Source: Peptoniphilus lacydonensis
GTDB taxonomy: Bacteria; Bacillota; Clostridia; Tissierellales; Peptoniphilaceae
Assembly: GCF_900106515.1 (NCBI RefSeq)
Contig: NZ_FNWF01000003.1
Span: 1,116,001 to 1,180,000 of the forward strand
DNA: 64,000 nt
Direction: 5' to 3'
The notes under the pieces were generated by a model. It was not told the origin of the DNA and did not search any database. It saw only the letters and a program-made list of their open reading frames with translations. The position numbers and the translations under genes are program-made. Positions within the stretch are counted from its first letter, which is position 1. Each line of letters starts with the position of its first letter. Shown here one piece after another: positions 9,801-20,353 of this stretch.

Positions 9801-12800
9801 GAAGAAATATCATCAAGATTTGGAACAAGTCTTTCCTGTATAGAAAGAGAAGATATTTCCTTAGAAGAAGGATTAAAATTAGCAATAAAGAATATTAAAG
9901 GAAAATATGAAGAGGTTCAAATGTATGAAGACCTGGGAGAGAAACTAGTACCTGCCGATGATAGGGTTAAAAATTATTCATTTGCCATGGTAGATGATGA
10001 AATATATTTTAGAGAAAATTCTATTATGCAAAAAGTATCCTTAAATGAAAAGGATAAGGGCAAGGTGGAAGAGTATTTAAAATTAAATGCAAGTTTGAGA
10101 AATGTAATCACTTTTCAAAAGGAAGATTACTTAGATGAAGAGATAAAAAAAGAACAAGAAAAACTAAATAGCCTATATGATGAATTTTCAAAGAAATATG
10201 GGAGATTAAATTCAAAAGATAGTAAAAAGTTATTTAGAGAAGATGCCAATTTTTCCTTGATTTCAACCTTGGAAAAATTAGATAAAGAAGGAAACTTTAT
10301 AGGGAAATCTGATATATTCACGAAAAGAACCATAAAAAAAGCTGTAGTTATAGATCATACGGATAAGGCGATAGATGCTCTTGTACTATCTATTAGTCAA
10401 AAAGGAAAAGTTAATTTTGATTATATGGAAGAGTTAACAGGCAAATCGAGAGATAAATTAATAGAAGAATTAAAAGGAGAAATATTTTTAAACCTAGATT
10501 CATTTGAACCTAATGATATAAATCCATTTAAGTCTGCTAAAGATGTAGGAGATTTTTCAAGATCTTATGTAAGTGCTGATGAATATTTATCAGGAAATAT
10601 AAGAGAAAAAGTAGAAGTGATAGATTCCTATATTAAAAATATTGAAAAAGAGCTAGGACAAAAAGAAAATTTAGCAGATAGAGAGTTATTAGAAAAGGAA
10701 TTAAAAGAGTTACACTTTCAAAAAACAAAGCTAATGGAAGTTATACCTAAAGAACTTGATGCAAGTGAAATTACAGTTCGAATGGGTGCAACATGGATAC
10801 CAGAAGAAGATTACAAAAAATTTATGTTTGACTTATTAAAAACATCAGGATCTGCAAGATGGGATATTGATATTAAATATTCTGACTTTACGGGAGAATT
10901 TAGAGTTGAAGGTAAAAGCAGTGATAGAAATAATGATCTTGCCATCTATACCTACGGCACAAATAGAGTAAACGCCTATAAACTGATAGAAGATATTTTA
11001 AACCTAAGAGATACAAAAGTATTTGATCAAATAGAAGATGGTGACGGAAAGAAAAAATCTGTTTTAAATCAAAAAGAAACAATGCTTGCAAGAAGTAAGC
11101 AAGAAATAATAAAAGAAGAATTTAAAAACTGGATATTTGATGATGTAGAAAGAAGAAATAGGCTGGTAAAAGACTATAACGAAAGATTTAATTCCATAAG
11201 ATTAAGGGAATATGATGGTTCTAATCTTACTTTTGAAGGAATGAATCCTGAAATTGAACTTAGAGTTCATCAAAAAGATGCCATAGCAAGAGGTTTATTT
11301 GGTGGAAATACTTTACTTGCCCATGAAGTAGGAGCAGGGAAGACCTTTGAAATGATAGGTATAGCCATGGAGTCAAAAAGACTTGGTATGAGTAATAAGT
11401 CGATGTTTGTTGTACCTAACCATATAGTAGAGCAGTTTGGAAGAGAATTTAATGAACTTTATCCAGGAGCTAATGTATTATGTGCAACAGAAAAAGATTT
11501 TACACCAGATAGGAGAAAAAGATTTTGCAGTCGTATTGCTACAGGAGATTATGATGCAGTTATTATAGGACATTCTCAATTTGAAAAAATTTCTATATCA
11601 AAAGAAAGACAAGAATATGAATTACAAAGTCAAATTGATGAAATTATTGATTATATAGATGAGTATAAAAGGGAAAGAGATCAAAGATTTACTGTAAAAC
11701 AGTTAGAAAAGACAAAGAAAAAGTTAGAGACAAAGTTAGAAAAACTAAGTGCTGACTATAAAAAAGATGATGTAGTAACTTTCGAAGAATTGGGAATTGA
11801 TAAGTTATTTGTAGATGAAGCCCACGCTTATAAGAACCTATATCTTTATTCTAAAATGAAAAATGTAGCAGGTATTACTTCTACAGATTCACAAAAGTCA
11901 AGCGATATGCTTATGAAATGCCGCTATATGGATGAAATAACTAATAACAAAGGTCTAGTATTTGCTACTGGAACACCTGTAAGTAATAGCATGGCTGAAC
12001 TTTATACTATGCAGAGATATTTACAATATGATGAATTAAAAAAGATGAAGTTACAACATTTTGATTCTTGGGCTTCTACTTTTGGAGAAACTATAACAGC
12101 TATTGAACTTAATCCAGAAGGAAATGGTTATCGAAGTAAAACGAGGTTTGCTAAGTTCTATAATCTACCGGAACTTATGAATACAATAAAAGGATTTATG
12201 GATATTAAGACAGCAGATGTATTAAACTTACCGACTCCTGAAGCCTGCTATGAAACTATAAAGACAAATCCTACAGAAGAACAGAAGAAAATACTTGAAA
12301 CTTTTTCAGAAAGAGCAGATAGAGTTCGTAATAAACAAGTTGATTCTAGTGTAGATAATATGTTACTAATTACAAATGATGGAAAGAAAATGGCTTTAGA
12401 TCAAAGATTAATAAATACTTTACTTCCAGATGATCCAAACAGTAAGGTAAATACTTGCATCAAAAATGTATTTAGTATTTGGGAAAAATACGAGGATAAA
12501 AAATCATCACAATTAATCTTTTGTGATATGTCTACACCAAGTAATGAGTTTAACATCTATGATGACATTAAACAAAAACTTATGAATTTAGGAGTGCCTG
12601 AAAAAGAGATAGAATTTATCCATAATGCAAAAAATAATAGAGAAAAAGATGCAATATTTGACAAAGTGAGAAAAGGGGAAATACGAATATTACTTGGCTC
12701 TACTCAAAAGATGGGAGCAGGTACTAATGCTCAAGATAAATTAATCGCTATCCATGATCTCGATATACCCTGGAGACCTGCCGACCTTTCTCAAAGGGCA

Positions 12801-14300
12801 GGTAGGATCGTAAGACAAGGAAATGAAAATGAAAAAGTTTATATTTTTAGATATATAACAGAAAACACTTTCGATGCTTATCTTTTCCAAACTTTAGAAA
12901 ACAAACAGAAGTATATTTCTCAAATTATGACTTCAAAAACGCCAGTAAGAGTAGCAGAAGATGTAGATGAGGCAACTTTAAATTATGCAGAGATTAAGGC
13001 ACTTGCAACGAGTAATCCTCTAATCAAAGAAAAGATGGACCTTGATGTAGAGGTTTCTAAACTTAAAATGTTAGAATCAAACTTTAAATCTAATCTTTAT
13101 AAGATGGAAGATAAGGTAGTAAAGTTTTATCCAAAAGAAATAGATAGATTAAGGGGAAAAATAGAGAACATAAGAGAAGATATTAAGAATACTGAACCTT
13201 ATAGGGAAGTAAGTAAAAATACAAAAGAGGAAAATAGATTTACCTCCCTAACCATTGATGAGAAGAAGTATACGGATAAGAAAATTGCAGGGGAGTTTTT
13301 GTTGAATAAAATTAAGGGACTGAAAATTAATGGAGAAATGGATAGGGAAGGAATAAAAGTAGGGAAGTATAGAAACTTTGATCTATCTATAAAGTATGAT
13401 TCTTTTTTCAATAAGTATAACTTTATTTTGAAAGGAAAAGAAGATTATACGGGAGAGTTTGGAACAGATGAATTAGGCAATATTACAAGAATGGATAATA
13501 TACTAGATAAATTACCAGAAAGACTAGAAGATAATATATCTAAACTAAAAGATACAGAAGAACAATTCCAAATAGCAAAACTAGAAGTACAAAAGACCTT
13601 TCCTCAAGCTGAGCTTTTGAAAGATAAGTCTCTAAGGCTTTCAGAAGTAAATAATCTTTTGGATATGGGGGATAGTGAAGATATACAACAAGATAATCCA
13701 TTGCTTGAAGAAGTAAAGGAAGAATTAATTAATTTCTTGAATAGAGAATATGAAGAAGATAACAAAGTAGAAGATTTTGATAACCTATTTCCTGATTTAA
13801 ATGACATAAGAATAGCTTATACAACTACACCAGATGAAAAACATGAGGTACAAATTAGTTTAGATTTGGAAAATTATAAAATGAATACCTATGTAGATAA
13901 CACTTTAATTGATAGCTTTCAGTATACCTATGATCCTTTGGACGCAAGTGATTTGAAAGAGTTAATACAAATAAAGATGGCTATTGGCTTTTGGGATTTT
14001 AATGAGCTTGTAGCAGTTGATGAAGAAAAGTTAAAGGAAATTCTTGGATTTGAAATAGATGATGAAGGTAATTTTTATGATCCATTAAATTTAGACTTGG
14101 ATAATGATGGAATTCCTGATAGATATGATAATGACTTTAAAGATTCTGATTATTTTGAATCTACTTATGATGTTGAGGATAATTTTCATGCTAAAGAAGA
14201 AAAGGAATCTATTATAGATAAGTTACAGGAATACAAGAACAATTTAGAAGAAGACAATAATATAAAAGAAATAAACAACTGTGAGCCTTATGGTAGATAA
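3831..14300 (+). CDS. giant DNA methylase / SF2 helicase megaprotein of conjugative elements
   Basis: A 3,489-residue cytoplasmic DNA-processing protein. Domains in order: ArdC/LtrC-like ssDNA-binding N-terminus (~1-120); a Ser/Arg/Gly-rich linker (~277-430) that overlaps a TnpV-like frame; two related ~100-residue repeats (~460-560 and ~680-785), each with a [16 protein letters not shown] motif; long charged coiled regions; an N6-adenine methylase-like domain with EPSAGTGRF (~1795) and NIPFG (~1860); and an SNF2-like helicase with Walker A HEVGAGKT (~2500), VDEAHAY (~2661) and [10 protein letters not shown] (~2988). Near residue 3422, [14 protein letters not shown] resembles an EF-hand/thrombospondin-type calcium loop. 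Start chosen by GGAGGGG ahead of ATG. Such proteins are hallmarks of large Firmicutes ICEs; their exact role (transfer DNA protection or processing) is unsettled. Confidence 0.88.
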   Translation: MPRYDTVDLSRSIYLAKEEFKKDIKKYEEYLKVVGNNYKYPYIHQISIYNMDTKATACAEFDYWKSIGRSVKRGEKGIPLLDIENGKIKYIFDIRQTVSVDHNISEVKLWEYDGKKHLNLLDELIDKFKEKDSQLLLSQEDKIDALAGSYVRRKFDETLEGLSDESLKAIQKIDLFNLLKESVKVSVSERMGVSYELKEEDLSILSKISSVDIDKALNFTSNISKNILIDLGREINKLEISEKVQERRNWEQTKDVKERYNELTANINKDIEEGGLEDERESSISRQGISSRGRNLHTSNQGESIRDTWRDLQDGTDESRSGSISTKYGDAERSGYRKAQLLGKDEVELSQGKQERGLSDNVSTGDINESSTIQGRRNRGIYQSRRSQDDGSLGTDRRIEGKGLSEIYRTEEEYGYAPTRDGRKGDYPSLKNEHEIKNTGEVESTSFFSANNQKEQTFITSPISQREIDTFLIYGGNNQDGRLPVIAEFSKGKSLKEQANFLKETYIGANGFEIDGRRISAWFGEKGAIFKEGDGARYREGQIVSWEDLASNINDLLDRGEFATNVELVDSSSYEIEKIAEKLWYLKEDFSDEIKDSYLKSLSEINGKNFQEKTENLCRKLKDKNSRSELRKEYEVFLEEYKSNPNILRFNHHKVDRIYQNLRDLEIERKVYQSSLTGIGPIYSFITKDEIDENLRKGSGFSDGKKRIYDFFREEHTLKEKADFLKNEYGIGGSSHALSGAMGSGEWHDANGIKYSKGNAEEIKLSWSDVAKRINDLIKENKYIEESIEEDSEKKVYHDINDVKDIKDIKEESQESIDYQDDLPPTDSEVYTEKINSISTYYYQGQSVASIGENGRLVIYDDFMPNSLKEDLYSLAYEKQLDLSLEQLENGIVLEGIEDTFYIKDKEEIEGKEYYLLESQSQYDDIPNIIVNSDREIIDDDIVNGFEEFREFYISKDKIDFNQDNLIDNEEDYWIVEFNESSSLIEKNYEGQRLTKELLDEIKEIDEKIRLQNKTFEEDKYPQMTDEWVGYSKFYFNHIVDGKKVDYYRIDIGDGNEANQRGFDFLYEQIGKNQKELNQASEESKIDEKILSINQIEDRLFNVLVKDKNLEKEIIKARENLGNDTLASFNSVFQREYAKIMREVSHKQDNLPDDMKSIGSVRKLSIRIQNRYREYLDNLFKNYVEADKNMDSIKVGDIVKTEDNKYLKIKNLSNGYDEYDNPITYYSYDAYFDKDLKLFSHSFKESNLKVVEILRDSPEEELAKEILEDKIAVKVGYYYALVDREKTKDIELEETGSRVYPRKDNSQGKLYTLYKGKSFEESRKVDSLFDEIAIKMKDVNLRNLNDVFTLEREGLFEISDDEVTKFKEGYDIDIKSFGQQFPDYYDDIYVLNKNLEINGAYQNLAYINRENEITFNVDLSQEEKTQIEEIRNKKEVISKLIEKDTKEKNEYYFDPQNEEYLLLSKKVEDGLLKIPDSIKDTIKGKEGFEVELVLDTKKKSLKQNLRYNGYILNTNSAIKYKSYKDLLNSVPYLLDDRHREVLLEGYLNQQIEKEKEKQEENSFTEGINVRYQGREYIISNINDKTNPKTIELEDNTGLMNGFITGNETILFNDYNDLDLEVIGNKEVESIEAVKQISFGDFARDLKEEKADKKLKSKYKLEEQKSIQEKEIEEVSLENYKILNEEENLPPSQRLKNNIEAIKLLKNLERENRFAKKEEQEILARYVGWGGLSDVFDEEKEGQWLDARNFLKENLTGEEYNRARESTLTAFYTPKLVIDSIYETLSNFGFKKGNILEPSAGTGRFIGSLPEEMNESKFYGVELDSISGKIAKHLYPNANIQVKGFEDTNFSNNLFDVAIGNIPFGEFKVADREYERNNFLIHDYFFAKSLDKVRDGGIIAFITSSGTMDKKSEDVRRYISERAEFLGAIRLLNTTFKRQAGTEVTSDIIFLKKRDRLLKIDEDWVKLDKDEKGLSYNKYFVDNPDMVIGTMEEISSRFGTSLSCIEREDISLEEGLKLAIKNIKGKYEEVQMYEDLGEKLVPADDRVKNYSFAMVDDEIYFRENSIMQKVSLNEKDKGKVEEYLKLNASLRNVITFQKEDYLDEEIKKEQEKLNSLYDEFSKKYGRLNSKDSKKLFREDANFSLISTLEKLDKEGNFIGKSDIFTKRTIKKAVVIDHTDKAIDALVLSISQKGKVNFDYMEELTGKSRDKLIEELKGEIFLNLDSFEPNDINPFKSAKDVGDFSRSYVSADEYLSGNIREKVEVIDSYIKNIEKELGQKENLADRELLEKELKELHFQKTKLMEVIPKELDASEITVRMGATWIPEEDYKKFMFDLLKTSGSARWDIDIKYSDFTGEFRVEGKSSDRNNDLAIYTYGTNRVNAYKLIEDILNLRDTKVFDQIEDGDGKKKSVLNQKETMLARSKQEIIKEEFKNWIFDDVERRNRLVKDYNERFNSIRLREYDGSNLTFEGMNPEIELRVHQKDAIARGLFGGNTLLAHEVGAGKTFEMIGIAMESKRLGMSNKSMFVVPNHIVEQFGREFNELYPGANVLCATEKDFTPDRRKRFCSRIATGDYDAVIIGHSQFEKISISKERQEYELQSQIDEIIDYIDEYKRERDQRFTVKQLEKTKKKLETKLEKLSADYKKDDVVTFEELGIDKLFVDEAHAYKNLYLYSKMKNVAGITSTDSQKSSDMLMKCRYMDEITNNKGLVFATGTPVSNSMAELYTMQRYLQYDELKKMKLQHFDSWASTFGETITAIELNPEGNGYRSKTRFAKFYNLPELMNTIKGFMDIKTADVLNLPTPEACYETIKTNPTEEQKKILETFSERADRVRNKQVDSSVDNMLLITNDGKKMALDQRLINTLLPDDPNSKVNTCIKNVFSIWEKYEDKKSSQLIFCDMSTPSNEFNIYDDIKQKLMNLGVPEKEIEFIHNAKNNREKDAIFDKVRKGEIRILLGSTQKMGAGTNAQDKLIAIHDLDIPWRPADLSQRAGRIVRQGNENEKVYIFRYITENTFDAYLFQTLENKQKYISQIMTSKTPVRVAEDVDEATLNYAEIKALATSNPLIKEKMDLDVEVSKLKMLESNFKSNLYKMEDKVVKFYPKEIDRLRGKIENIREDIKNTEPYREVSKNTKEENRFTSLTIDEKKYTDKKIAGEFLLNKIKGLKINGEMDREGIKVGKYRNFDLSIKYDSFFNKYNFILKGKEDYTGEFGTDELGNITRMDNILDKLPERLEDNISKLKDTEEQFQIAKLEVQKTFPQAELLKDKSLRLSEVNNLLDMGDSEDIQQDNPLLEEVKEELINFLNREYEEDNKVEDFDNLFPDLNDIRIAYTTTPDEKHEVQISLDLENYKMNTYVDNTLIDSFQYTYDPLDASDLKELIQIKMAIGFWDFNELVAVDEEKLKEILGFEIDDEGNFYDPLNLDLDNDGIPDRYDNDFKDSDYFESTYDVEDNFHAKEEKESIIDKLQEYKNNLEEDNNIKEINNCEPYGR
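4663..5121 (+). CDS. tnpV: TnpV-like transposon protein nested in the megaprotein gene, +1 frame
   Basis: A 152-residue protein fully inside the 3831-14300 gene in another frame. It resembles the TnpV family known from Tn4451-type elements: [18 protein letters not shown] matches the usual YGRLRxxxLKExxxxxY core, and [31 protein letters not shown] and the C-terminal EIILV follow the family order (from memory). AAGGAGG at 4648-4654 lies eight bases before the ATG, a very good ribosome site. The host frame here encodes low-complexity Ser/Arg/Gly sequence, as expected where a second frame holds the constraint. The function of TnpV is unknown. It could be a formerly separate gene fused over. Confidence 0.72.
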   Translation: MKEKVVLADKEYLVEEGIYTPVIKENPFEIHGGTYKMELMNQEVEVLVPNMEMPKEVDIGKLNYWGRMRLNFLKESKKEDYQIMYLQGTLMSHLLSKEEEIEEFISREEVKMMEAWGLTEELKEKDYLKYIGLKKNMDMLLQEMGEKEIILV

Positions 14301-14332
14301 ATATTTAAGTAATATTGCTAGAGGAAGAGAAT

Positions 14333-14479
14333 ATGAAATTTGATAAAGATGGATTTAATGAATTTATACAAGACGAGTTTTCTTTTGATGGAGCAACTCA
14401 AAGAATAATTAATAACTTAGTGGAGTATGGAATCAAAAATTTAGGAGATTCAGAGGATAAATTAGTAGACTTTATTTAA
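14333..14479 (+). CDS. 48-residue hypothetical protein, possibly truncated by a stop
   Basis: Starts MKFDKDGFNEFIQDEF about 10 bases behind an AGAGGAAGAG ribosome-site-like stretch. After the TAA at 14477-14479 the same frame continues open and protein-like (TIINDPTVEEIKQFVINEE) up to, and in frame with, the gene at 14564. That suggests an originally longer small protein, or an N-terminal extension of the next gene, cut by a nonsense mutation. I do not recognise the family. Confidence 0.5.
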   Translation: MKFDKDGFNEFIQDEFSFDGATQRIINNLVEYGIKNLGDSEDKLVDFI

Positions 14480-14563
14480 ACTATAATTAATGATCCGACA
14501 GTTGAAGAAATAAAACAATTTGTAATTAATGAAGAAAAAGAAGAATTAATAGGAGGAATATTA

Positions 14564-15427
14564 ATGGATGTACGAAAGGGAAATGTAATTAATACAGAAT
14601 TTGGAGAAACAATTGTACTTGATGTGAAAGATAATCAAGCTACACTATTTGATGGTAATCAATTTATTTTGGCTACAGGAATTAAGTTAAACAAGAAAAG
14701 CGAAAAGTATGAATGGGAATCAGTAAGGTATGCAAGTGATGTAAAAACTATAGCAAATATGCAAAACACTGATTTTAAAAGTATGAAAAATACAATAGAC
14801 TTTCTAGCTGAATATAATCATAAAGAATTTGTAAAAGGGATCGTATCTCTTGAAACAGGAGTGTTAAATGAAGAGGTTCTTAATGCTGCCTATGATAATT
14901 ATATGAGTGATTCAGTAATGGGACTTATTGATGAAAAGTTTATGGATTATATAGATGAGCAAAGATTAGCAGAAAATTTAGAAATTAATCGAGAACAAGT
15001 AGATAAAGAAAGCAAGGATATATTAAACATAGATGGAAATTTAGCTAGTGATATAGAGATCAAAGATTTAAAAGCAAAAGATGGAAGAAGTTTTAAAGTT
15101 GCTTTCTTTTCTATAGCAGAAAATGACAAAGAAGGAAATGTAAAGTTTACTGATTGTTATGCATATGATGATAAAATTAGTCAAGTAGGTAATATGAAGA
15201 AAGGTGACTTTGTACACTTATTTGGTAAGGGAAAAACCAACATAGGAAAGAATGGAAAAGAATATAGGAGTATAAAGATATATTCTGCCAAGTTGCTAAA
15301 AGCAAAAGAACAAATAAAAACTCAAAATAAAGATAAAAAGTCTATATTTGGGCAAATAAATAGATTTAAAAGTAATGATAATAAAAAGGCTCATAAAATT
15401 GAACATAGAAAAGATGCAGAGAGATAA
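14564..15427 (+). CDS. conjugative-element protein with OB-fold/SSB-like C-terminal domain
   Basis: 287 residues, no signal peptide or membrane segment. Residues ~1-150 are unrecognised (begins MDVRKGNVINTEFGETIVLDV). From ~165 to 245 the pattern KVAFFSIAENDKEGNVKFTDCYAYDD, then a GDFVHLFGKGKTN segment and KSIKIYSAKLL-like strands, resembles an OB-fold/SSB-like domain. The tail is basic. The start is supported by AGGAGG at 14550-14555. It ends the megaprotein operon before a clear terminator. A role as an accessory ssDNA-binding protein in transfer is plausible but inferred. Confidence 0.55.
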   Translation: MDVRKGNVINTEFGETIVLDVKDNQATLFDGNQFILATGIKLNKKSEKYEWESVRYASDVKTIANMQNTDFKSMKNTIDFLAEYNHKEFVKGIVSLETGVLNEEVLNAAYDNYMSDSVMGLIDEKFMDYIDEQRLAENLEINREQVDKESKDILNIDGNLASDIEIKDLKAKDGRSFKVAFFSIAENDKEGNVKFTDCYAYDDKISQVGNMKKGDFVHLFGKGKTNIGKNGKEYRSIKIYSAKLLKAKEQIKTQNKDKKSIFGQINRFKSNDNKKAHKIEHRKDAER

Positions 15428-15432
15428 ATATT

Positions 15433-15460
15433 GGCGGTCTTCGGACTGCCCTTATTTTTT
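15433..15460 (+). terminator. terminator after the backbone operon
   Basis: GGCGGTC, loop TTCG, GACTGCC (one G-U pair), then a T-rich run TTATTTTTT. Classic intrinsic terminator with a stable UUCG-type loop. Confidence 0.85.
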
Positions 15461-15519
15461 GTTGAATAAACAATGATTATTCAAGTAGTAGTTGAATATT
15501 TACAAATATATGTTTAATA

Positions 15520-15560
15520 CACAAAAGTTAGCTGAGATTTATTATTGATAAGGTTACAAT
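15520..15560 (+). promoter_or_regulatory. regulon box 1, upstream of kinase/regulator operon
   Basis: CACAAAAGTTAGCTGA at 15520-15535 is identical in four places in this window. A -10-like TACAAT lies at 15555-15560, 19 bases after the box, and there is no TTGACA -35. A response-regulator activation site replacing the -35 is the likeliest reading; here it would give autoregulation of the two-component genes. The leader to 15740 holds no other gene I can support. Confidence 0.6.
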
Positions 15561-15739
15561 AAATAAAAGAGTTAAGAATAACTAGAAAGCAGTAGGTAGA
15601 ATAACAGATACTAAAATAACTAATTTATACTGAGATATAGTATATAATAATATTAGAAGAATATTGATATAAAATCATGTATCGTCTATATCATAGAGTT
15701 ACGATTATTTGTGTTTATCAACATTTATAAGGGAAAATT

Positions 15740-17287
15740 ATGAAAAGAAAAGATTTAATTTTGATTGCTCATATTATATTACAAATTGTTTTGTTCATAC
15801 CTATAATTCCTTTTATAAAGTATTATCAACGAAAAGATATAGGAATTATAATAATAATTTTGCTGAGTATTGTAAATTTTATTTCGTATGTTATTACAAT
15901 ATTAAATTCTGATAAAAAATTCATTTTAAAGCATAGTATTCTAATTATTCTATTTATAATATTTATATGTATAGAAGATACAATACTAATTAATTTACAA
16001 ACAGGAAAACACATAGAATTAGTCATATATAGCTTATTATTGTTAGAAAATTTAGCCTTGATATATTCAACGTATAAGTTAAGCATCAAAAAACTAATTA
16101 TAACTATTATTATTTTTATGTCAGCTTTAACAATAAATTATAATTATTCATTATCCAATTTTATATATAAATATGTAGTTATTCTTTTATTAATGAGTCC
16201 TAGTATTTCTTATATATTAGATAGAAAAATAAGACATAATAATAGAAGGGTAATTTTATATTTACAAATATGTTTTATTATTTCTTTTTGTATTTATAAA
16301 AAAATCAATAGTATTGATATTGTTTCAATTAGTGAGTACCTACTATTATCAATTATATCAATGGAGTCGGCCTTACTGTATAAAATTATGATTACGGATG
16401 TAAGAAAAGGATTAGCATTATTTATCAAAGCCATGAGGAACCTATTTTTAGGTTATATTGTGTTATTTGTAATGCTATATTTAGTGGGTATTTCTGTAGT
16501 AGATATTACTTTATTATCTTTTTACTTTTTTATATATTTAGCAGAATTTAGAAGTTATAAGGAGTATAAGAAACATCAAAGTGTTACTTTTGATGAATTA
16601 TTAGATAGTTATTATGTTGAAATATATAGAAACAGAGAAATTGAAAGACTTAATATTTTAAAAATTCAGACATTTTTACATGATGATATACTTCAAATCA
16701 TAATAGCTATACGTAGATGGATTGAAGATAATTTGTCAGGTTCAGATAAAAATTATATATTACAGAATTTAGATAAATTGAATGATTTAATTCGACATGA
16801 AATTGATTCATTTAATCCTAAGATTAAAGAGTACAGTTCTTTGTACGATGCATATAATAAACTTATATCAGATTTAGAAGATATGTATTTAAGTAAACAG
16901 ATGCTTATTGAATTTGAATGTAAAAAAGATATTGAACTTTCATCACCTTATGATGAGCTAGTATATAAATGTATTAATGAGTTATTAATAAATGCGTTTA
17001 AGCATTCTAAAGGTTACAACACTAATATTAGTCTAAAAGTGGAAAAAAATATAATTTATTTAACAGTTACAAACGTTGGAGATTATATAAAAGATAAAGA
17101 TAAAATTAAAGAAGGCAATATAGGATTAAATATTCTAAGGCTGAATTTAAAACAATACAGCGGGGTATTTGAATATGAAATATTTAAAAATAATGAAGAA
17201 TTAGAAGAATCGTATGTGCAATTTAAAATAAAAATTCCATTAGATAGGAGAGTTATAAATGAAAATTTTGTTAATAGAAGATCATAA
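15740..17287 (+). CDS. multi-pass membrane sensor histidine kinase (HisKA_3 type)
   Basis: 515 residues. The first ~270 form eight to ten hydrophobic membrane segments without an obvious extracellular domain, as in peptide- or membrane-stress-sensing kinases. The dimerisation/phosphorylation helix has the HDxLQ signature of NarL-partner kinases (FLHDDILQIIIAIRRW, ~residue 314). The ATPase has the N box NELLINAFKHSK and a late GNIGLNI glycine motif. It overlaps the response regulator by 29 bp. It probably senses a peptide or its export state for the adjoining RiPP clusters; no signal is identifiable from sequence. Confidence 0.85.
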   Translation: MKRKDLILIAHIILQIVLFIPIIPFIKYYQRKDIGIIIIILLSIVNFISYVITILNSDKKFILKHSILIILFIIFICIEDTILINLQTGKHIELVIYSLLLLENLALIYSTYKLSIKKLIITIIIFMSALTINYNYSLSNFIYKYVVILLLMSPSISYILDRKIRHNNRRVILYLQICFIISFCIYKKINSIDIVSISEYLLLSIISMESALLYKIMITDVRKGLALFIKAMRNLFLGYIVLFVMLYLVGISVVDITLLSFYFFIYLAEFRSYKEYKKHQSVTFDELLDSYYVEIYRNREIERLNILKIQTFLHDDILQIIIAIRRWIEDNLSGSDKNYILQNLDKLNDLIRHEIDSFNPKIKEYSSLYDAYNKLISDLEDMYLSKQMLIEFECKKDIELSSPYDELVYKCINELLINAFKHSKGYNTNISLKVEKNIIYLTVTNVGDYIKDKDKIKEGNIGLNILRLNLKQYSGVFEYEIFKNNEELEESYVQFKIKIPLDRRVINENFVNRRS

Positions 17288-17864
17288 AATGGTAGCTACT
17301 TCTTTAAAAATGAGTTTAGAAACAGAACAATCTATTTCTGTAGATGTAATAGACTGTATTGAAAAACTTAATACAGATAAATCAATTCTTAGTTACGACT
17401 TATTACTTATAGATATTAACTTAACGGGTATTGAAGGAACAGTAAATGGATTAGATTTAGCTGAAAGATTGATAGAAGATTATAGAGATATAAAAATTGT
17501 TATTCTAACTGCATATAAATTAGAATTCTATATAAAACGAGCTAAAGAAATAGGATGTAGAGGATTTATTTCTAAAGAAGAGGATACTAAAAAGTTAATA
17601 CAATATATTAAAAGTATTGTAGAAGAAGATAAAATAATATTTCCTGAAGAAAATTATATGTTAGAATCGTTGACAAAATATGAATTAAGAATAGTGAGAT
17701 TGTATTCAAATGGTATGTCTAGGAAAGAACTAGCTAAAGAACTTAATACAAATGTTAGAAGTTTAGCGGTATCTTTATCTAGAATATATCAAAAATTAAA
17801 TGTTAGAAATTATCAAGAAATGATAGACAAGGTAAGAGAACTAGGTTATGTAGATTCATTTTAA
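17259..17864 (+). CDS. NarL/LuxR-type response regulator
   Basis: 201 residues. The receiver domain (~1-120) has an acidic pocket (IEDHK), a phospho-acceptor Asp in LLLIDINLTG and the conserved Lys in GFISKEED. The C-terminal LuxR-type helix-turn-helix spans ~138-195 (LTKYELRIVRLYSNGMSRKELAKELN then RSLAVSLSRIYQKL). It is translated with the kinase (overlapping starts) and followed by a strong terminator. It is the natural candidate to bind the four CACAAAAGTTAGCTGA boxes, one of which precedes its own operon. Confidence 0.87.
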   Translation: MKILLIEDHKMVATSLKMSLETEQSISVDVIDCIEKLNTDKSILSYDLLLIDINLTGIEGTVNGLDLAERLIEDYRDIKIVILTAYKLEFYIKRAKEIGCRGFISKEEDTKKLIQYIKSIVEEDKIIFPEENYMLESLTKYELRIVRLYSNGMSRKELAKELNTNVRSLAVSLSRIYQKLNVRNYQEMIDKVRELGYVDSF

Positions 17865-17870
17865 TAGATG

Positions 17871-17905
17871 AGCATTAGGATTTAAAAATTCTAATGCTTT
17901 TTTTA
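17871..17905 (+). terminator. terminator after the two-component operon
   Basis: AGCATTAG (17871-17878) pairs with CTAATGCT (17891-17898), followed by seven or more T residues. The regulon box of the next operon starts three bases beyond. Confidence 0.85.
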
Positions 17906-17907
17906 TT

Positions 17908-17946
17908 CACAAAAGTTAGCTGAAACTGAAATTAAAAAAATATAAA
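17908..17946 (+). promoter_or_regulatory. regulon box 2 and -10, promoter of the CXXX peptide operon
   Basis: CACAAAAGTTAGCTGA at 17908-17923, exactly 17 bases, then TATAAA at 17941-17946. The last bases of the box occupy the -35 position but do not match TTGACA, which suggests an activator-dependent promoter. Confidence 0.65.
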
Positions 17947-17993
17947 ATTAAAGAAAAAGTATAGAATTAATAATATTTAGAGGTGATAAAGTG

Positions 17994-18176
17994 ATGAATT
18001 ATTCAAGTAAACTAAAAAACAATATGGTAGGAAGAGAAATTACTCCTTTTAACGTGTGTAAATTATCGTGTACTAATACTTGTAGGTATAGTTGTACAGC
18101 AAAGAATGCTGCTAAACACCCAAAATATTCACATAGTACATTTAATAATAATTTAAATAAAGATGATAAAAAATAA
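17994..18176 (+). CDS. CXXX-repeat RiPP precursor peptide
   Basis: 60 residues. Start at ATG 17994 with GAGGTG upstream at 17981-17986; GTG at 17991 is also possible. A polar leader leads to a core with four Cys at three-residue spacing (VCKLSCTNTCRYSCTAKN), followed by a polar tail without Cys. This regular spacing is the hallmark of targets of the CXXX-repeat radical-SAM maturase family, and the next gene is such an enzyme. The product is probably a thioether-bridged or otherwise radical-modified peptide. Chemistry and activity are unknown. The stop overlaps the maturase start by 14 bp, but much of this short gene would also be read as a stand-alone ORF without alarm, so family assignment rests on context. 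Confidence 0.8.
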   Translation: MNYSSKLKNNMVGREITPFNVCKLSCTNTCRYSCTAKNAAKHPKYSHSTFNNNLNKDDKK

Positions 18177-20352
18177 TACAACTTACAAACTTGGAAAAGA
18201 ATTTGATATTTGGAAAGAAGGTACTGCTCAAACATTAACGTTTATTGTAACTGAAGATTGTAATTTAAGATGCAGTTATTGTTATATTACACATAAATCT
18301 TCAAATAAGAAAATGTCATTTGATGTAGCTAAGAAATTTATTGATTATGTACTATCAGAAGAAATAATAAGACCCAAAGGAGTTATATTAGATTTTATAG
18401 GTGGAGAACCACTACTTGAAATAAAACTAATAGATCAAATATGTGATTATTTTAAATTAAAGACATATCTATTAAGTGATGAATGGTTTTGGGATTATAG
18501 AATTAATATAACGACAAATGGAATTAATTATGCTAGTAAAGAGATACAGGATTTTATAAAGAAAAATCAAGGAAAACTCGAAATTGCAATTACGTTAGAC
18601 GGGACTAAAGAAAAACATGATATGCACAGGGTTTTTCCAAATGGAAAAGGTTCTTATGATGAAATAATAAAAAACATAGAATTGTACAAAAATCAATTTC
18701 AAGCTTCGACCAAAGTAACATTTGCAAGCAAAGATTTGAAATATTTAAAAGATAGCATTATTCATTTATGGGAATTAGGAATATCTGATGTAGCAGCAAA
18801 TGTAGTTTTTGAAGATGTTTGGCAAGATGGAGATGAAAAAACTTTTGAAGACCAGTTAATTGAATTGGCAGACTATATCCTAGAAAATAGACTATTTGAT
18901 AAATATTCTTGTACTTTGTTTGATGAATCTATAGGTTTTCCAAATAGTAAAGAAATATTAGAAACAGCTTCATGTGGAGCTGGCAAGATGATAGCAGTTG
19001 GTCCTGATGGTTCATTGTATCCATGTATGAGATATAAAGATTATTCACTTAACAATAAAAAGGAAATTGCAATTGGTGATGTAGAAAATGGTATAGATTT
19101 TGATAAAATAAGACCTTATTATCTGATAAATACGAAGCTTCAATCTGATGAGGAGTGTCTTAACTGCAGGATTGCAAGCGGATGCACTTCATGTTTTGGT
19201 CATAATTATGATTCTGCAGATAGTAACACAAATTTTCAAAAGGCAAAGTATATTTGTAAAATGCATAAAGCAAGAGTAAGAGCAAATAACTACTACTTTG
19301 CAGAACTACATAATAGGTATGGAATTGAAAGAGAGATTAATAACGAAGAAAGAGATAAACTGTATTTTTTGTTGTCTAATTCGATTGTAAAAACTTGTGC
19401 TAGTAGTGAAAATAGAAGTGATTCTTCTATTATGTCTAATGAAACTATAAAACAAGGGTTAGAATATGCTAAAAATAATTTTCTAAGACCAGTATTCATA
19501 CATAGTAATTATGGACTCAATTTAAATTTCAAAGAGATAGACTTAAAAGGATATAATATTTTTCACTATTGCTCAATAAGAAATCAAGATAGTATAAGAA
19601 AAATAACTAATAACTATATCCTTACAATTGAATATCCTGATGATGAAGAGTTTATAAGAAATATGAAATTAGAAGAAAATATAATACTAAATATATCATC
19701 TAAATGTTTAAGTGATATGGAGACTTTTATAACAAAATTATTCAATAAGACTAACAGGATTAATCTAAATATATTAGATATTGATAAACAATTCAATTAT
19801 AACCTATATGAAAAACAACTAATGAATATTTCTGATTATATTTATTACGAATATTCGAATAAAGGAATAATTAAAGAACTAAATGTAATAACTGATGAAA
19901 TGTTTATGGAAGAAAAAGAATTATGTGATAGTGGATTGAATTCTTATACCCTTGCTAGCAACGAAAAGTTTTATGTTTGTCCAGAATTTTACTTTAATTT
20001 TCCTTTGGATTATATAGGAAGCTTAGAAGATGGAATAAAAGAGAAATACAATAGACATTTATACTCAGAAAAATATTCTCCACTTTGCAATAAATGCAGT
20101 GTTTGTCATTGTAATTCTTGTAGTTTTGAAAATTATATAAATACAAATGAAATTAATATACCTTCTAAGAATTCATGTGTAAAATCTAGTATTGAATATA
20201 GAGTATCTTATGAATTACAGAAAAAATTATCAAAGTTAATGGACTTTGATAGACATATAAAACCACTAAATTATTTAGATCCATTTGTTGATGTTTTAGA
20301 AAAAAATCCTGTAAATGGAATTTTAAACAAAAAATACTTGGAGGATAGCTAA
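18163..20352 (+). CDS. radical SAM/SPASM maturase of CXXX-repeat peptide (two-part protein)
   Basis: 729 residues. The N-terminal half is a complete radical-SAM enzyme: Cys33, Cys37 and Cys40 in EDCNLRCSYCYI bind the catalytic 4Fe-4S cluster, followed by a GGEP motif and a SPASM-type Cys set (CGAG, then CMRY, then CLNC-x6-C-x2-CFG). The C-terminal ~330 residues look like a second, degenerate copy with its own late Cys cluster (CNKCSVCHCNSCSF) but no CxxxCxxC. The whole resembles CXXX-repeat peptide maturases, possibly a fusion of two proteins that are separate elsewhere. It overlaps the precursor and precedes the accessory protein. Confidence 0.82.
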   Translation: MIKNNTTYKLGKEFDIWKEGTAQTLTFIVTEDCNLRCSYCYITHKSSNKKMSFDVAKKFIDYVLSEEIIRPKGVILDFIGGEPLLEIKLIDQICDYFKLKTYLLSDEWFWDYRINITTNGINYASKEIQDFIKKNQGKLEIAITLDGTKEKHDMHRVFPNGKGSYDEIIKNIELYKNQFQASTKVTFASKDLKYLKDSIIHLWELGISDVAANVVFEDVWQDGDEKTFEDQLIELADYILENRLFDKYSCTLFDESIGFPNSKEILETASCGAGKMIAVGPDGSLYPCMRYKDYSLNNKKEIAIGDVENGIDFDKIRPYYLINTKLQSDEECLNCRIASGCTSCFGHNYDSADSNTNFQKAKYICKMHKARVRANNYYFAELHNRYGIEREINNEERDKLYFLLSNSIVKTCASSENRSDSSIMSNETIKQGLEYAKNNFLRPVFIHSNYGLNLNFKEIDLKGYNIFHYCSIRNQDSIRKITNNYILTIEYPDDEEFIRNMKLEENIILNISSKCLSDMETFITKLFNKTNRINLNILDIDKQFNYNLYEKQLMNISDYIYYEYSNKGIIKELNVITDEMFMEEKELCDSGLNSYTLASNEKFYVCPEFYFNFPLDYIGSLEDGIKEKYNRHLYSEKYSPLCNKCSVCHCNSCSFENYINTNEINIPSKNSCVKSSIEYRVSYELQKKLSKLMDFDRHIKPLNYLDPFVDVLEKNPVNGILNKKYLEDS

Positions 20353-20353
20353 G

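Noticed and set aside
15709-15912. Small ORF overlapping the kinase start
   Set aside because: It is a +1-frame shadow of the kinase N-terminus without a ribosome site or recognisable motif.
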